Assembly: GCA_030704615.1 (NCBI GenBank)
Contig: CM060731.1
Coordinates: 67,686,756 to 67,746,755, forward strand
Direction: 5' to 3'
Length of the DNA: 60,000 nt
Source: Takakia lepidozioides
Taxonomy: Eukaryota; Streptophyta; Takakiopsida; Takakiales; Takakiaceae
The position numbers were made by a program, and so were the translations under genes. This document shows, piece after piece, positions 33,001 to 43,382 of the stretch (position 1 is the first letter of the stretch; each line of letters opens with the position of its first letter). The notes beneath the pieces were generated by a model. The model made no database searches and was not told where the DNA came from. It saw only the letters and a list, made by a program, of their open reading frames with translations.

Positions 33001-36000
33001 TCAAGTGTCACAGTCATCAGAATCAGTCTCGACCTCATGTGCTATGTCATCCACAAAGATTCTGGCCCCAACACCACGTCTTCTACCATGGCCGTCGATG
33101 GGTGGACTCTGAGTGCCATGAACGGTCATGCTTGTTGCGAGTGTCTCCGCATAGACAGGTAGCACGCAAGACCGAGGAGGACTGGAAAGAAGTCCAAATA
33201 GGTGTGATAGCCCTGGAGGGCAAGTGGAAGCACGCGGACTCCTGCACATGTCGACAAAAACCCATTCAGAACACAATATGCAATACACAAGTCCAACGAA
33301 GAGGATGTTTGCCGTGTGAACTTTGCCTCAAGAACAGTGATTCTCGATATTGAAACAACAATGCAAGCATCCACAGGTTGAACTTACTCACAGGCAAAGT
33401 CGGAGTCCAGCTCTTTGTCGGAAGTCTCTTCTGTATCAATATCAGCGGGACGGGGCTTCGGAAGGACTTGAGAAGTGTGTCCACCCAAACCCATCAGGAG
33501 GTTCTTGTAAATCTCAGCATCCCCTTCAATCCCAAAGAGATGTCGGGCACTGGCCTTGCAAGCGTGGTACGAAGCACCTGCAGTGGAATAGAATGAAGGA
33601 AGCAGACATTGAAGACACATATGGAACGGTGGGAAGTCCTGAAAGTGCAAGCTCAATCAAACCTCATGAAATCCGAATGTTGAAGAGATGAACCTGTACC
33701 CATTGACAAATCCAGAACTCTGGCGTCTATGTAGGTGCAGCACTCCACAATCGTTTGAATGAAAGCCGAGCTCCTCTCCCTCGCCCCTCTCCAAGGAACC
33801 CCATTCCCCCTTCGCAAGCAGACGTTGCTGTCGACGTAGTTGTGGTGCATGTCATCCGTGGGAGGATCTGTCCTGTCGTCTATGAACTTGCCCCCATGAG
33901 TGATGGCAAACTCCGAAATGCCGGCCAGAGTCGTTGGTGGATGCACTCGGACGAGACAAACAGCTTCAAACAAACGAGTCTGCGAACAACACATCCAGAA
34001 GGAACTAAGAAGCTTCAAAAATCAGGCCCCTACATATGAGTTTGAGCGACCTACACAACTCCATCCGAGAACCACCAAGAAGAGGAAGAAGAAGGCAAAT
34101 TTACCATCTCTCCCGGACGATCCCCCTTCGTAAGGTACATGCTGTTCACACAATTCCATGTCTTCAGGACTCTCATGCCCGAGGCTTTCAAATAGCTGGC
34201 AAGTGCACGGCGACAGCGAACGTCGGCGGACTCTATGAGCACCAAAACACCTGCATCGGACAGGAAAAAATTGCAAAAGGAGAAAACCCACCGCCAGTAG
34301 CGCTCATCAAAAGCATTCCAACCCGGACAAGCACCCAATGGAGGGACATCCGGGACTGCCAACCCATCAGGGATGTCCAAGATTATGAGTTCGGCTGCAT
34401 ATTGCTTCTCCTTCCCGTTCACCCAGGATTTGGTCATTTTAGCCTACAAACAAAATTACAATGGAATACTCAAGAGGATTGAAACGATCCATGCCCACTG
34501 TAGAGAAGAAGCAAAAGAGAACACGCACCGTGCCGATGAACTCTACAATCCTCTCCCACACTGGTGATGGCTCGCCCTTGTAATCAGATTTCTTGGACTC
34601 CATCATGGCAAGGAATCCGACGTTGGCCATCTCCAACCTGGTAGGGCAAATGACCCTCGTGGGATGTTCCACTGCATGGTACGGGTCCTTGGGATCAACC
34701 ACCCCCTTGTTCTTTCTCACGGATCCCCTACCATGCGGTGGAGTCTGCTGGACATGCACCACTGGGGCAATATCTGCAACACTTCCCTGCCCTTGTGCCA
34801 CCTTCCCTCTACCCCTTCCTTTCCCCACAACACCAGCAACATCTTTTCCCTTTGCCTTTCTACCTCTACCCGGGGTATCCTGAGCGGGAGGCTCATTCTC
34901 TGCAAGAGTCCTCAAATTTTGTTCATGAATGTCGAGGTCGGCTGCTGCGGCAATGGCTGCAATTCGTTCATTCTCTCTCCTCAAAGACACCTCCGGAGCT
35001 GGGGTCTCAGAAGGAGGGCAATCCAAATACCAACCACAAGAAGAAAGATAGTCTGGGCCCCAGTCATGCAAGATCCCAGTAGTAAACATGGTCGGATTGC
35101 CAGCAGGGACAAGCCAGAGGTCCACGAAATCTGGATGTTTGTCCAAGCAATTCTCTTCCATGAGAACAAACTTTATGTACCTGCAGGAACAGAGACAGCC
35201 TCATTATGCAATGCAATTATTGTCTCTCAGCTTTTCCATCACACCATGAAGACCCCCTTAAACTGTATGCGTCACAGTACATTGCAACCACAGCACACTA
35301 AGTAGCCTGAACGGCCCAGGGTGTGCACCTGTAAAGGCATCGTTTCCAAGCTTCCTCTCCTTTTTCTTGCTGGTCAAGGTCATGTGTTCGACTGATGCCA
35401 CCCTCCTTGCTGAACTCTCTAAAGAAACAAGAGTGCCACACTGTGGCTCTCCATTTCCTCATGTATGCTTCGAAGGAGACTTTCGGTGCTGTCATAGTGA
35501 TGCCATAGTCAGCCAGCTGAGTATGCAGAATCGACCGTGCCCTTTCTTCCAACTGCAAAACAATTCAAATGCAAGAATGAACCCAAAAAAAATCATAGCG
35601 AATGTGAGAGGCAATGGAAAGAGAAGGACAGGAAAAGAGAAAAGAAAGTGACACAGGAAAGGACATCACACCTGGCTCCAGTAAGTGGCCTTGTGAAGCC
35701 ATGTGTCCAGCACATTGTCACTGACAGGAATGACACGCTGGGTCTTCTTCTCTTTCTCCGGCCTGGGGAACATGTGGGTATCCCTAACTATGGGATCGGA
35801 GTTCCATATCTGTAGCCACTTCACCTTCTGTTCTGAAGACACAACGGCGGTAGACAACCTGTGTAACTTCTCCCGGACCATCTCTGGCTTGCCTGGCTTG
35901 TTATAATGGTTTTTTTATCTCCAGGAGAAACTGCGATCCGAATGATGGGTCGGCAATTCTCAACTGCTTCACAAAAGCACTCATTATAGTCCTTCTTGTA

Positions 36001-37077
36001 GCGGTCATCTCTTTTTGGATGTGTCTCTCAACCCCCTTTGCTGTCCTTCTCTCCTCAGGGGTTGACCTGTAGTATTCCAGTTTGCCACGCTCCCCTGCAT
36101 CTGCAATTGGTTGCTGCAAGGGAATGCACGAGAGTTGCATCAACCCAAGGGCAAGGGAAACAAACAGAAACAAACATGTGGAAGCAGGAATATGGAAAGG
36201 GCAGATGAAGGAAGATGTATCTCACCGTGTACATGTACTCCATGAAAGCCTCACGTGTCAACGAGTACCACGTTTCCGATGTCTTGGAGCTTTCGCACTT
36301 CTTGTACGTCTCTGCTGAAAGGATGGTCTTGAAGTTGGTCAAGGGCATCTGCCCGATCCTTTGTATCCTATACAGTGTGTGAACCAGACTCGTTTTCACA
36401 TGCGATGTCTCCGTTCCTCTGCAGAATGATATCTGAAAGTCAGAATGAAATTCAAGGACTTTAATCAAAGAACCACGGAACTACAAGTGGAACATGTAGA
36501 ATGAGAAACCAACCTGTTCACATCATTCATTGCCGTCAGAAGACCCATCATGTTCCCCTCACAATCCAGCACCATCGATCGAACAGAGTAATGCCACTCT
36601 TCCTCTTGTGAGTGCAAGCAACCGGTGGTTCCCATCCCAAACGTGAAACATCTTCCCCGAGAATGCCTGGGTGGAAGGTTTCCTGGAGAGAAGAAGTTTG
36701 AAGGATTCGTTCACCTGTCTCCAAATAGGATCCCAGGAGTCCACGATTGACTCATCCACAAGGAGCTCATTGCCTGTGGAATCCTTTGTACAAACGTAAA
36801 ACACTGCGGATCCATCCAAATACCCATGAACAAACTCGGCCTCTAGCTTGAGAATGTCCTTGATGAGGGGTGGTCGAACGACGGGCATGGAAACCATCCT
36901 ACACAAGGGAATCTTCAACCTCCCACCCGGGGCAAGCATACTTTGCACCACAAGCTGAGAGTTTACCTTCTGACCCCCCAGCATCTCCGCGGCTTTGCTT
37001 TCATAGAACTCATTGTCAACATCAACAATGATCTCCCTCCCCAGCCCCGAAGGGATCTCCTCCGCCACACTTTGCAT
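33001..37077 (-). pseudogene. ParB-like domain / N6-N4 DNA methyltransferase fusion, transposon-borne
   Basis: Nine exons: 37077-36514, 36418-36226, 36113-35672, 35552-35329, 35180-34529, 34443-34105, 33979-33694, 33577-33388 and 33241-33001, about 1,040 residues. Exon 1 has EMLGGQKVNSQLV and MPVVRPPLIKDI, ending in a ParB-like VWDGNHRLLA motif. Exon 5 carries a low-complexity basic linker (GRGRKAKGKD, GKGRGRGK). Exon 6 holds a motif-IV-like LIILDIPDGL and VLVLIESADVRCRRALASYL. Exon 7 ends ARVLDLSMGTG, and exon 8 continues ASYHACKASARHLFGIEGDAEIY. This is the class-beta order: motif IV, then X, then the SAM-binding motif I. Motif IV is normally DPPY or similar; here it is DIPDG. Exons 4-9 are open and phase-consistent. 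Exon 1 (after NHRLLA, near 36620) and exon 3 (an A7 run near 35930) each need one small indel. A splice-acceptor-like CTGCAG just before the ATG means upstream exons may exist. Confidence 0.75.
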
Positions 37078-37176
37078 CTTCTCCTGCAGGGTTGTCCATT
37101 CAAATTGATATAAGAGTGAGGCATGGGACGATGGTGTTTGAGCATGGCAGACAGGCCATGTGTGGAAAAAAAGGTG

Positions 37177-38095
37177 AGCTCAAACAGTGTGCATTGACGC
37201 ACACTGTTTGAGCTGCAAGGTAAGTGTTCATTGAACCTCAAAGACATGCCACGTAAGTGTTCATTGAACCTCAAAGAGAAGCCCTTAGTGGCCGATTTTC
37301 AGATGAAAAAAAATAAAAAATTGAGCTCAAACAGTGTGCGTTGACGCACACTGTTTGAGCTGCAAGGTAAGTGTTCAGTGAACCTCAGAGACATGCCACG
37401 TAAGTGTTCATTGAAACTCAGAGACATGCCAGGTAAGTGTCATTGAACCTCAAAGAGAAGCCCTTAGTGGCCGATTTTCAGATGACAAAGGCAATGACAA
37501 GGTGAGCTCAAACAGTGTGCGTTGACGCACATTGTTTGAGCTACCAGGTAAGTGTTCATTGAACCTTAGAGACATGCCCTGTATTGCCGAATTTCACACG
37601 GGAAAACAGTGACAAGGTGTGCTCAAACAGTGTGCGCCAACGCACACTGTTTGAGCTGCCAGGTAAGTGATGATTGATCCTCAAATACAAACCCTATGTG
37701 GCCGATTTTCAGATGACAAAGGCAATGACAAGGTGAGCTCAAACAGTGTGCGTTGACGCACATTGTTTGAGCTGCCAGGTAAGTGTTCATTGAACCTCAG
37801 AGACATGCCCTGTATTGCCGAATTTCACAGGGAAAAAACAGTGACAAGGTGTGCTCAAACAGTGTGCGCCAACGCACACTGTTTGAGCTGCCAGATAAGT
37901 GTTCATCGATCCTCAGAGACATGCCCTGTATTGCCGAATTTCACAGGGAAAAAACAGTGACAAGGTGTGCTCAAACAGTGTGCGCCAATGCACACTGTTT
38001 GAGCTGCCAGGTAAGTGATGATTGATCCTCAAATACAAACCCTATGTTGCCAATTTTCAGATGACAAAGGCAATAACAAGGTGAGCTCAAACAGT
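37177..38095. repeat. Array of seven palindromic hairpin units
   Basis: Palindromes lie at 37177-37214, 37324-37361, 37505-37542, 37621-37656, about 37736-37773, 37853-37888 and 37970-38005, with a half unit near 38083. The first two have 18-bp arms (AGCTCAAACAGTGTGCGT and its complement) around a 2-bp loop; later units have 16-17-bp arms. The first two intervals are about 147 and 181 bp, the rest about 116 bp. Linkers are conserved and each carries (C)AGGTAAGTG just after the palindrome; several carry TTTTCAGATGACAAAGG. The array fills the gap between the divergent ParB-methyltransferase gene (ATG at 37077, minus) and the SWIM transposase relic (38128, plus). Confidence 0.93.
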
Positions 38096-38127
38096 GAGCT
38101 CTATTTCCTTTCCTTCCTCACATTTCC

Positions 38128-39541
38128 ATGCAATGCCTCATGCAAGACATGTCCTTGGAGGACTTGGCCGACATGCCATCCTGTAATTTGGCGGAGACTG
38201 TTCATAACGCCTGGATGCAACAATCTACCAAAGCAGGTCGTGACTTGTATGTGGCTACTGCTGATGACATGGTGCGGGCACTTACACAACAAACCAGGTA
38301 CCGCAATTTTATGATGGGACGGGGTGGAGGCAAGGGCCCCGGTACGACTTTGTTGATGCTAAGGGCTGTGAGTAGGTCCGGAGACCCATCGAAGATGGCC
38401 AGAGCTCTGAACAGGTGCACTGAAGGCTCCCCTTTGCAATCCAGGCTCCCTCATTTGGAAGGCGAGGAAAGATTTGAATCATGCAACAGGAAATTGAACA
38501 CTCTTTCAGGGTCAGATGGAGATTCCCATCGCCCAGACAAGGTCGATTCTCTGCGCCAAAGGTGTCTCCAGTGCAGACTAAGTCGTGTGCCGGCCCCTTC
38601 CCAGGTGGGTCCTCCTCCTGTGGAGCAGGTGCAGAACATGCAAGCACAGCAAGGAGGTGGTGGCCATGGTGCAGGAATCTGATTGCATTGATAGTGAGTG
38701 GCATATAGAACGCACCCCACCAGGATCTAGAGTTGCTTGCATGGCAATTCGGACCCCCTCTTTCAAGAAATGCAAATAAAAAATATGCAAAGGCTCCAGG
38801 GGGACTCCAGCTCCAACATTCATAGGGTTGTTCCGACCTTATCATAGTGGGGAGTCAAAGGACCACAAGTTCTGGTTCTGCCCAGACGATATGGCATGAT
38901 GCGTCAAGGGAACAGTTCGTCCTTCGGTGATAATGAAACCCCCTCCCCCTGCAATTTGGCCTGTGAAACTTGGGACGTCGCTGTCAACAACCGAGATAAG
39001 CATGCTCGAGAAGGGAGGGTTTTGTCTTGCACGATCCCGAGTGGTGCCCTTGTGCACTGTCGGCACAGATGTGCCACAAGCTCCGCAATGCCTCCACCCG
39101 GTGCCGACTCCCACCCAACAAAAAGAGATGGAAAAACAGTGCGCCGTGTCGCTTCGGGTGCAGATCACGAATGCAAGATGGAATCGGCTAGAATTTTGCA
39201 GGCACGGGTGGCTCGTATCACCGAAGTCCCTGCCCCGGGGTATGGACGGATTTACACAGTGCTGTCTATTGGCTCAGTTCTTCATGGCAAAGAATATCAG
39301 GTTACCGTGGGGAATTCCCTACTTGCACTTGTCCGGATTTTGTAACGATGCGTGAGGGCGCTCTCGGCATGAGAGGGAAGTGGGTCCCCTGCAAGCATCA
39401 ATATTACATATACCTTGTAATTATGTGTTGCGACGGTAAGAGAGACCAATTCATTCACCAAGCCACACTAGGCTACGGAGAAGTCATCACCCTTCTGCAG
39501 CGGGACACCTCACGTAGGGCTCCCCCAAATTCTCTTTGAAC
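38128..39541 (+). pseudogene. SWIM zinc-finger transposase, C-terminal part (copy B)
   Basis: The first frame (38128-38682) reads CNLAETVHNAWMQQSTKAG and RDLYVATADDMVRAL. A helix with N-x-AE-x-x-H-x-x-W is common just after the DDE core of SWIM-bearing transposases. A second stretch (EWHIERTPPGSRVACMA) ends in a TAA near 38777. From 38826 it encodes GLFRPYHSGES, and from about 39187 ARILQARVARITEVP, YTVLSIGSVLHGKEYQVTVG. A one-base frame change then leads to TCTCPDFV and WVPCKHQYYIYL (SWIM CxC and CxH) and a stop at 39539-39541. The same frame change is present in copy A, so it predates their separation. The catalytic domain is replaced by the palindrome array. Confidence 0.75.
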
Positions 39542-39958
39542 ACATACGAGCCATGCCCGCTTCCCACGCTAGTTTCCAGGTTACCGTGTGAAGACTTTGC
39601 ATTTAGGACAAACACATACATTTCGTTCACGGAACCAGGGCAAATGCACATGCCATTCATTGTAAGCGTCTATCTGTGAATTGAAATAAAGTGTGTCAAT
39701 CATTCTGAGCTCAATTCTGCCATATTTTCATATTCCTCTTTTTGTGCAGGCATTGCAGACATGGTGCATGGTGGCCCCCTTTGTTTTGTCCACGGTAATA
39801 GGCCCTCTTCTTGCAATCCTCGCCTATAGGACCTGCTTCTCCAACAGATTTGTGCCGCTCACGCTTCTTTGAAGCGTGAGCTCAGCTCACGCTTTGCAGC
39901 TACAACGTGAGCTCAGCTCCCAGGCTCACGGGGCTGGGCTCACGCCGTAGCTACGCTG

Positions 39959-42602
39959 CATGTAAATACTGCCTAAAATATTTGACGCCAAAGATAACGG
40001 CAAGGCATTCCTTGTCGGTGATGGAGTAATTGCGTTCATGTTTATCAAGGCGGCGAGAGGCGTAGGCGATGCTCTTGACCATCTTGAATCTGGCTTAACA
40101 CAGCAGAGATAGCGAGATCACTGGCATCAGTTTGCAAGAGAAATGGCAAGGTAAAATCAAGATAGGCAAGCACAGGAGCAGAGGTTAGTGAAATTTTGCG
40201 CTTCTGAAATGCTGACGTTTCTGCAGTACCCTAGACAAAACGAGCATCCTTGGATAACAAGCGAGTGAGGGGAGCAGCTAACTTGGCAAACTGAAAAATG
40301 AAGCGAAGATAGTAAGAACCCAAGCCTAAGAAGGCTTTAACGCATATTTTATCCCCGAGGGGCTGGATAGTTCCACACAGCTTGGATCTTTGCAGGGTCA
40401 TGACTGATGTCAGCAGCATAAAGTAGATGGCCCAAGAAATGGAGTTGTTCCATACAGAAATCACACTTCTTGGCTTTAACCTTAAGCCCAGCTGCACGAA
40501 GTCTGCACACAACCCGCTGTAAGTTCAGATGGGCATCAAACGTTGTAGAGTAAATGTTGATGTCATCGATGTAAACCAAGGCACATTCCCAACGAAGGTT
40601 TCCTAAAACGATATCCATTAGGCGCTGAAATGTGGCAGTGGCGTTGCAAAGGCCAAAAGGCATGGTTTCAAATTGAAAGAGGCCCATCCTGCAGGTGAAG
40701 GCAGTTTTCTCTTTAGCAGCAACAGTTAAAGGAACTTGCCAAAAGCTAGAGGCTAAATCTAAGGAAGAGAAGATAGTGGCCCCATTAAGTTGATCGAGCG
40801 TTTCATTGATGCGTGGCAAGGGTAAACATCCCTTGATGGCATTTAAATGCCGAAAATCAACGCAAAAACGGGTGGAGCCATCATTCTTACCCACCAAGAC
40901 AATGGGACTGGCCCAAGGGGATATGGAGGGGGTGATTACACCAGCATCAAGCATCTTGGTAGGGTGAAAGCATGCTAATGTGTACCACTGACACTCCTGA
41001 AAAAGACTAAATTTTGACTGCTGGCGCGTTACACCACGGCGCGTGGACATGACATGTTGCGATGAAAATGTGATGAAATTTACAGATGATAGTGGGCACC
41101 TCGACCCCATCCATCGGATGCTTGTACACCCTCTTGTACACCTCCAATTTTGCTCGTACACCGCTAATTTTGAGTATACGATACTAACTCGACTTCCGTT
41201 TACCACCATTTGTTTTCCCCTCATCGCATCCAAGCCGGGTTTGGTGTGTTTGATGCCTACTTCAGTGCTACAGATGCTCGTATAATTTTTAGGAGTTTAT
41301 TTGATATATTTTTAATATTAAAACAATTTGCAATGAATGATACACTATTTGTAAGAACTCATTTTGGCCTCAAATTCAAAAATTGGAGGACCTTGTAGCC
41401 ATTTCAAGGACATGGCCTTCTTCCTTTTTAGTAGCTAAACACTTTTGGTGAAAGAACTATATTCAAATTTTGAGGTTTAGTAGTACCAAAGTTTGGTGCC
41501 CCTAAGTTATGCATACCGCGTAGTAGAAAATTCCTATGATAATGGGTTTTTTTTATTTTGCAGGTCTACTATCTTTTTTGCATTCTTCCATACCTTACAT
41601 AAACACATGAGAATCCCTGATAGGACCTTCACATGTTATGGGTGTGAAAATGAGTCCTAAGGGACTACAACATTTTGAGACATTTGAACCTTGTGCTATT
41701 CAAGACTCATTTAGGACCCCTTAAACTTGTCAAATCACAAAACAATTTATATGGGCACGACAAAAACTTCAAGGGCTTTCTAATGATATAATGTGTCTAT
41801 GGTTTCATACTGAACTCAATATCCTAAATTTGGATCGATTGCGCCATATGTGCTGGAAAACAGTTTGTGACATCCTTTTTGGATCCTATTAGTGTGCTTT
41901 GACCCGGTAAGCTCATCCTGAATGACCTTGCGTTCACGGACACTCTCCCTATAGGCATGTTGTTTGATAGGCTTACCATCCGTGATGATGTCATGATCCA
42001 GAAGGGTGGTGCGGCCCAAGTCATGAAGCCCTTGACTAAAGATGTCGAGATTGTCACGGAGAAACTGGTGCAGGCGATTAATCTACTGGGGAGCAAGGTG
42101 ATCACCCACCTTGATATTCTTTAATACCTGTTGGAAATGTTGCTCTGCCTCAGGAGTAAGCGGGCCTTTGTCAGTGGAACCAGAGTGAGAGGCAAAGGAC
42201 TGGAGTTGGTCCACAAGGGAGTCCACCAGCCCAATATCATGAAGACTGAGACCTTTCTGAACAGAGGTCAGCTCAGACAAAGGAGTAGCAGTGAGTCTAG
42301 TAAGGTATACTGATGCTGATGCGTTCAGGATTAGCAAGAAGTAAACTGACCTCACCTTTGAAACCTCGGTCTAAAACCCCAGAAGCAATCAGACAGTGCT
42401 TTTGGAGGGTAAGTTTCTTCCAGTCCTCAATCTCAAAGAAATGACTTGAAGGGCAAGGAAAAGCTAGACCTGTAGGTACTATGCGCTGAGAAAAAGCAGG
42501 GATGATGAAGTCAACAGGAGAACGTAGCAAAAGAGAGTTATTTGCCACGGGCAGTGGAGGTCCAGACTTCTTACCTGGTGGAGGGAAATGCCATTGATAC
42601 AA
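39959..42602 (-). pseudogene. Ty3/gypsy pol: dUTPase-like segment, reverse transcriptase, RNase H proximal part
   Basis: Minus-strand order. A segment at 42602-42330 holds VPTGLAFPCP and IASGVLDRGFKGEVSLLLAN, resembling dUTPase (tentative). From 42019, TDGKPIKQHAYRESVRE starts reverse transcriptase. After a 944-bp insertion (40962-41905) it continues with KMLDAGVITPSISPWASPIV, STRFCVDFRHLN and MPFGLCNATATFQRLMD, then the catalytic VYIDDI (about 40562-40573). FLGLGSYYLRFI and LLSKDARFV come next, then a TAG where Trp is usual. RNase H begins near 40200 (LPFLLQTDASDLAISAVLSQ) and runs to the 9-bp duplication at 39959. The order PR-RT-RNase H and the YIDD motif place it in Ty3/gypsy. Several stops and frameshifts make it non-functional. 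Confidence 0.88.
40962..41905. mobile_element. 944-bp non-autonomous DNA element with 4-bp target duplication
   Basis: The left end is GGGTGAAAGCATGCTAAT; the reverse complement of the right end is GGGTCAAAGCACACTAAT. The duplication GGTA lies at 40958-40961 and 41906-41909. It interrupts gypsy reverse transcriptase between the RESVRERKVIQDEL and KMLDAGVITP codons, and removing it with one GGTA restores the frame. The interior is AT-rich and non-coding. A 4-bp duplication with GGGT termini does not match the commonest plant superfamilies. Confidence 0.85.
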
Positions 42603-42623
42603 GGTATCACCAAGTGGGTGGAA

Positions 42624-43060
42624 CTAGCTGAACCTGGCCCAATTATAATACAAACCCACCTGCTCCTTCATAGCTTGAAGCTTGAGACGAGAATAGTTGG
42701 CCATAGAGGTCCCAGCAGCAATGGTAACATGGTTTAGATTCACCTTGTAGGGTTGCCCTTCACCATTGTGAAGACACATAATGTTATTCATGATGTCTAT
42801 GTTGGCCTCTGCACCCTTCATCCAATCCAGACCCAGCAAAACTTGCTCACCCATGGTGACAATGCAGGTTAGCAAGACAGTTTTCCCACTAATGCGGATA
42901 GGTAAGGTGACTAACCCAATAGGTTCATAAGCCGTGCCATCAGCTATGGTAACCACAAGACCATGAGCAGAGCCAATCTTTAATCCAAGAATGCGAACTG
43001 TACTAAGTGGAATGGTAGACATGGTACAACCCGTATCAATAACACATGGAAAGGAAAGGT
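42624..43060 (-). pseudogene. Ty3/gypsy aspartic protease domain
   Basis: The minus-strand frame reads CVIDTGCTMSTIP (the D-T-G active-site triad at about 43030-43040), VTIADGTAYEPIG and a second block VLLGLDWMKGAEANID. This is the ILG-x-D-W hallmark of retropepsins. It lies between gag and reverse transcriptase as expected. The frame stops at 42624 before the dUTPase-like segment. Confidence 0.85.
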
Positions 43061-43382
43061 GGCCTACATGGCATTATGTCATCAACGGGTGGATACGGTC
43101 CCGACTGACACGTTTATAGGCTTCACAATGCATGAGTTTGAAATCACGAGAAAGAACAGCACTTACCAGCGTGTTGGGGTTCTTACCATCGTCATCTGGC
43201 ACCCTCATAGACGACCTGGTTCGTTTAAAGTACCCTGCTATTTCTTATCCCTTTATAACTATTCAATCAGGGCAGGCAAGTCAGATTGGTAAGGGCACCA
43301 CCTGGTGTAATGCTTGATGGACTTGCAAATCATGCAAGCCACCACTGAGGTCCGGGTGTCATGACGCATGCCAGCATAGGCT

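Larger units (their letters stand above)
32295..39958. mobile_element. 7.66-kb DNA transposon with SWIM transposase relic and ParB-methyltransferase gene
   Basis: The element sits inside gypsy RNase H codons and is flanked by the 9-bp duplication CATGTAAAT. Its ends are imperfect inverted repeats: left GGTGCTATTCCGTGAGCC, right (reverse complement) CGTAGCTACGGCGTGAGCC. Further CGTGAGCC / GGCTCACG copies lie within about 120 bp of each end. Contents from left to right are about 700 bp of non-coding DNA, the minus-strand ParB-methyltransferase gene (33001-37077), a palindrome array (37177-38095) and the plus-strand C-terminus of a SWIM zinc-finger transposase (38128-39541). A 9-bp duplication plus a SWIM finger fits Mutator-like elements, but the DDE catalytic region is absent, so the superfamily is inferred. 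The right 1.14 kb has a near-identical copy at 25271-26409. Confidence 0.88.

Noticed and set aside
34664-35305. 213-codon plus-strand open frame
   Set aside because: It is the antisense of exon 5 of the ParB-methyltransferase gene, whose splice phases and motifs support the minus strand.
37177-38095. CRISPR-like array
   Set aside because: The linkers are themselves repeated, the units are long palindromes, and the context is a plant transposon.
25271-39958. The 1.1-kb direct repeats read as LTRs of a 14.7-kb retrotransposon
   Set aside because: The right copy is one end of a 7.66-kb element whose other end (32294/32295) shares its 9-bp duplication. The left copy has unrelated flanks, no TG...CA ends are present, and the enclosed genes are CACTA and SWIM/ParB types, not gag-pol.
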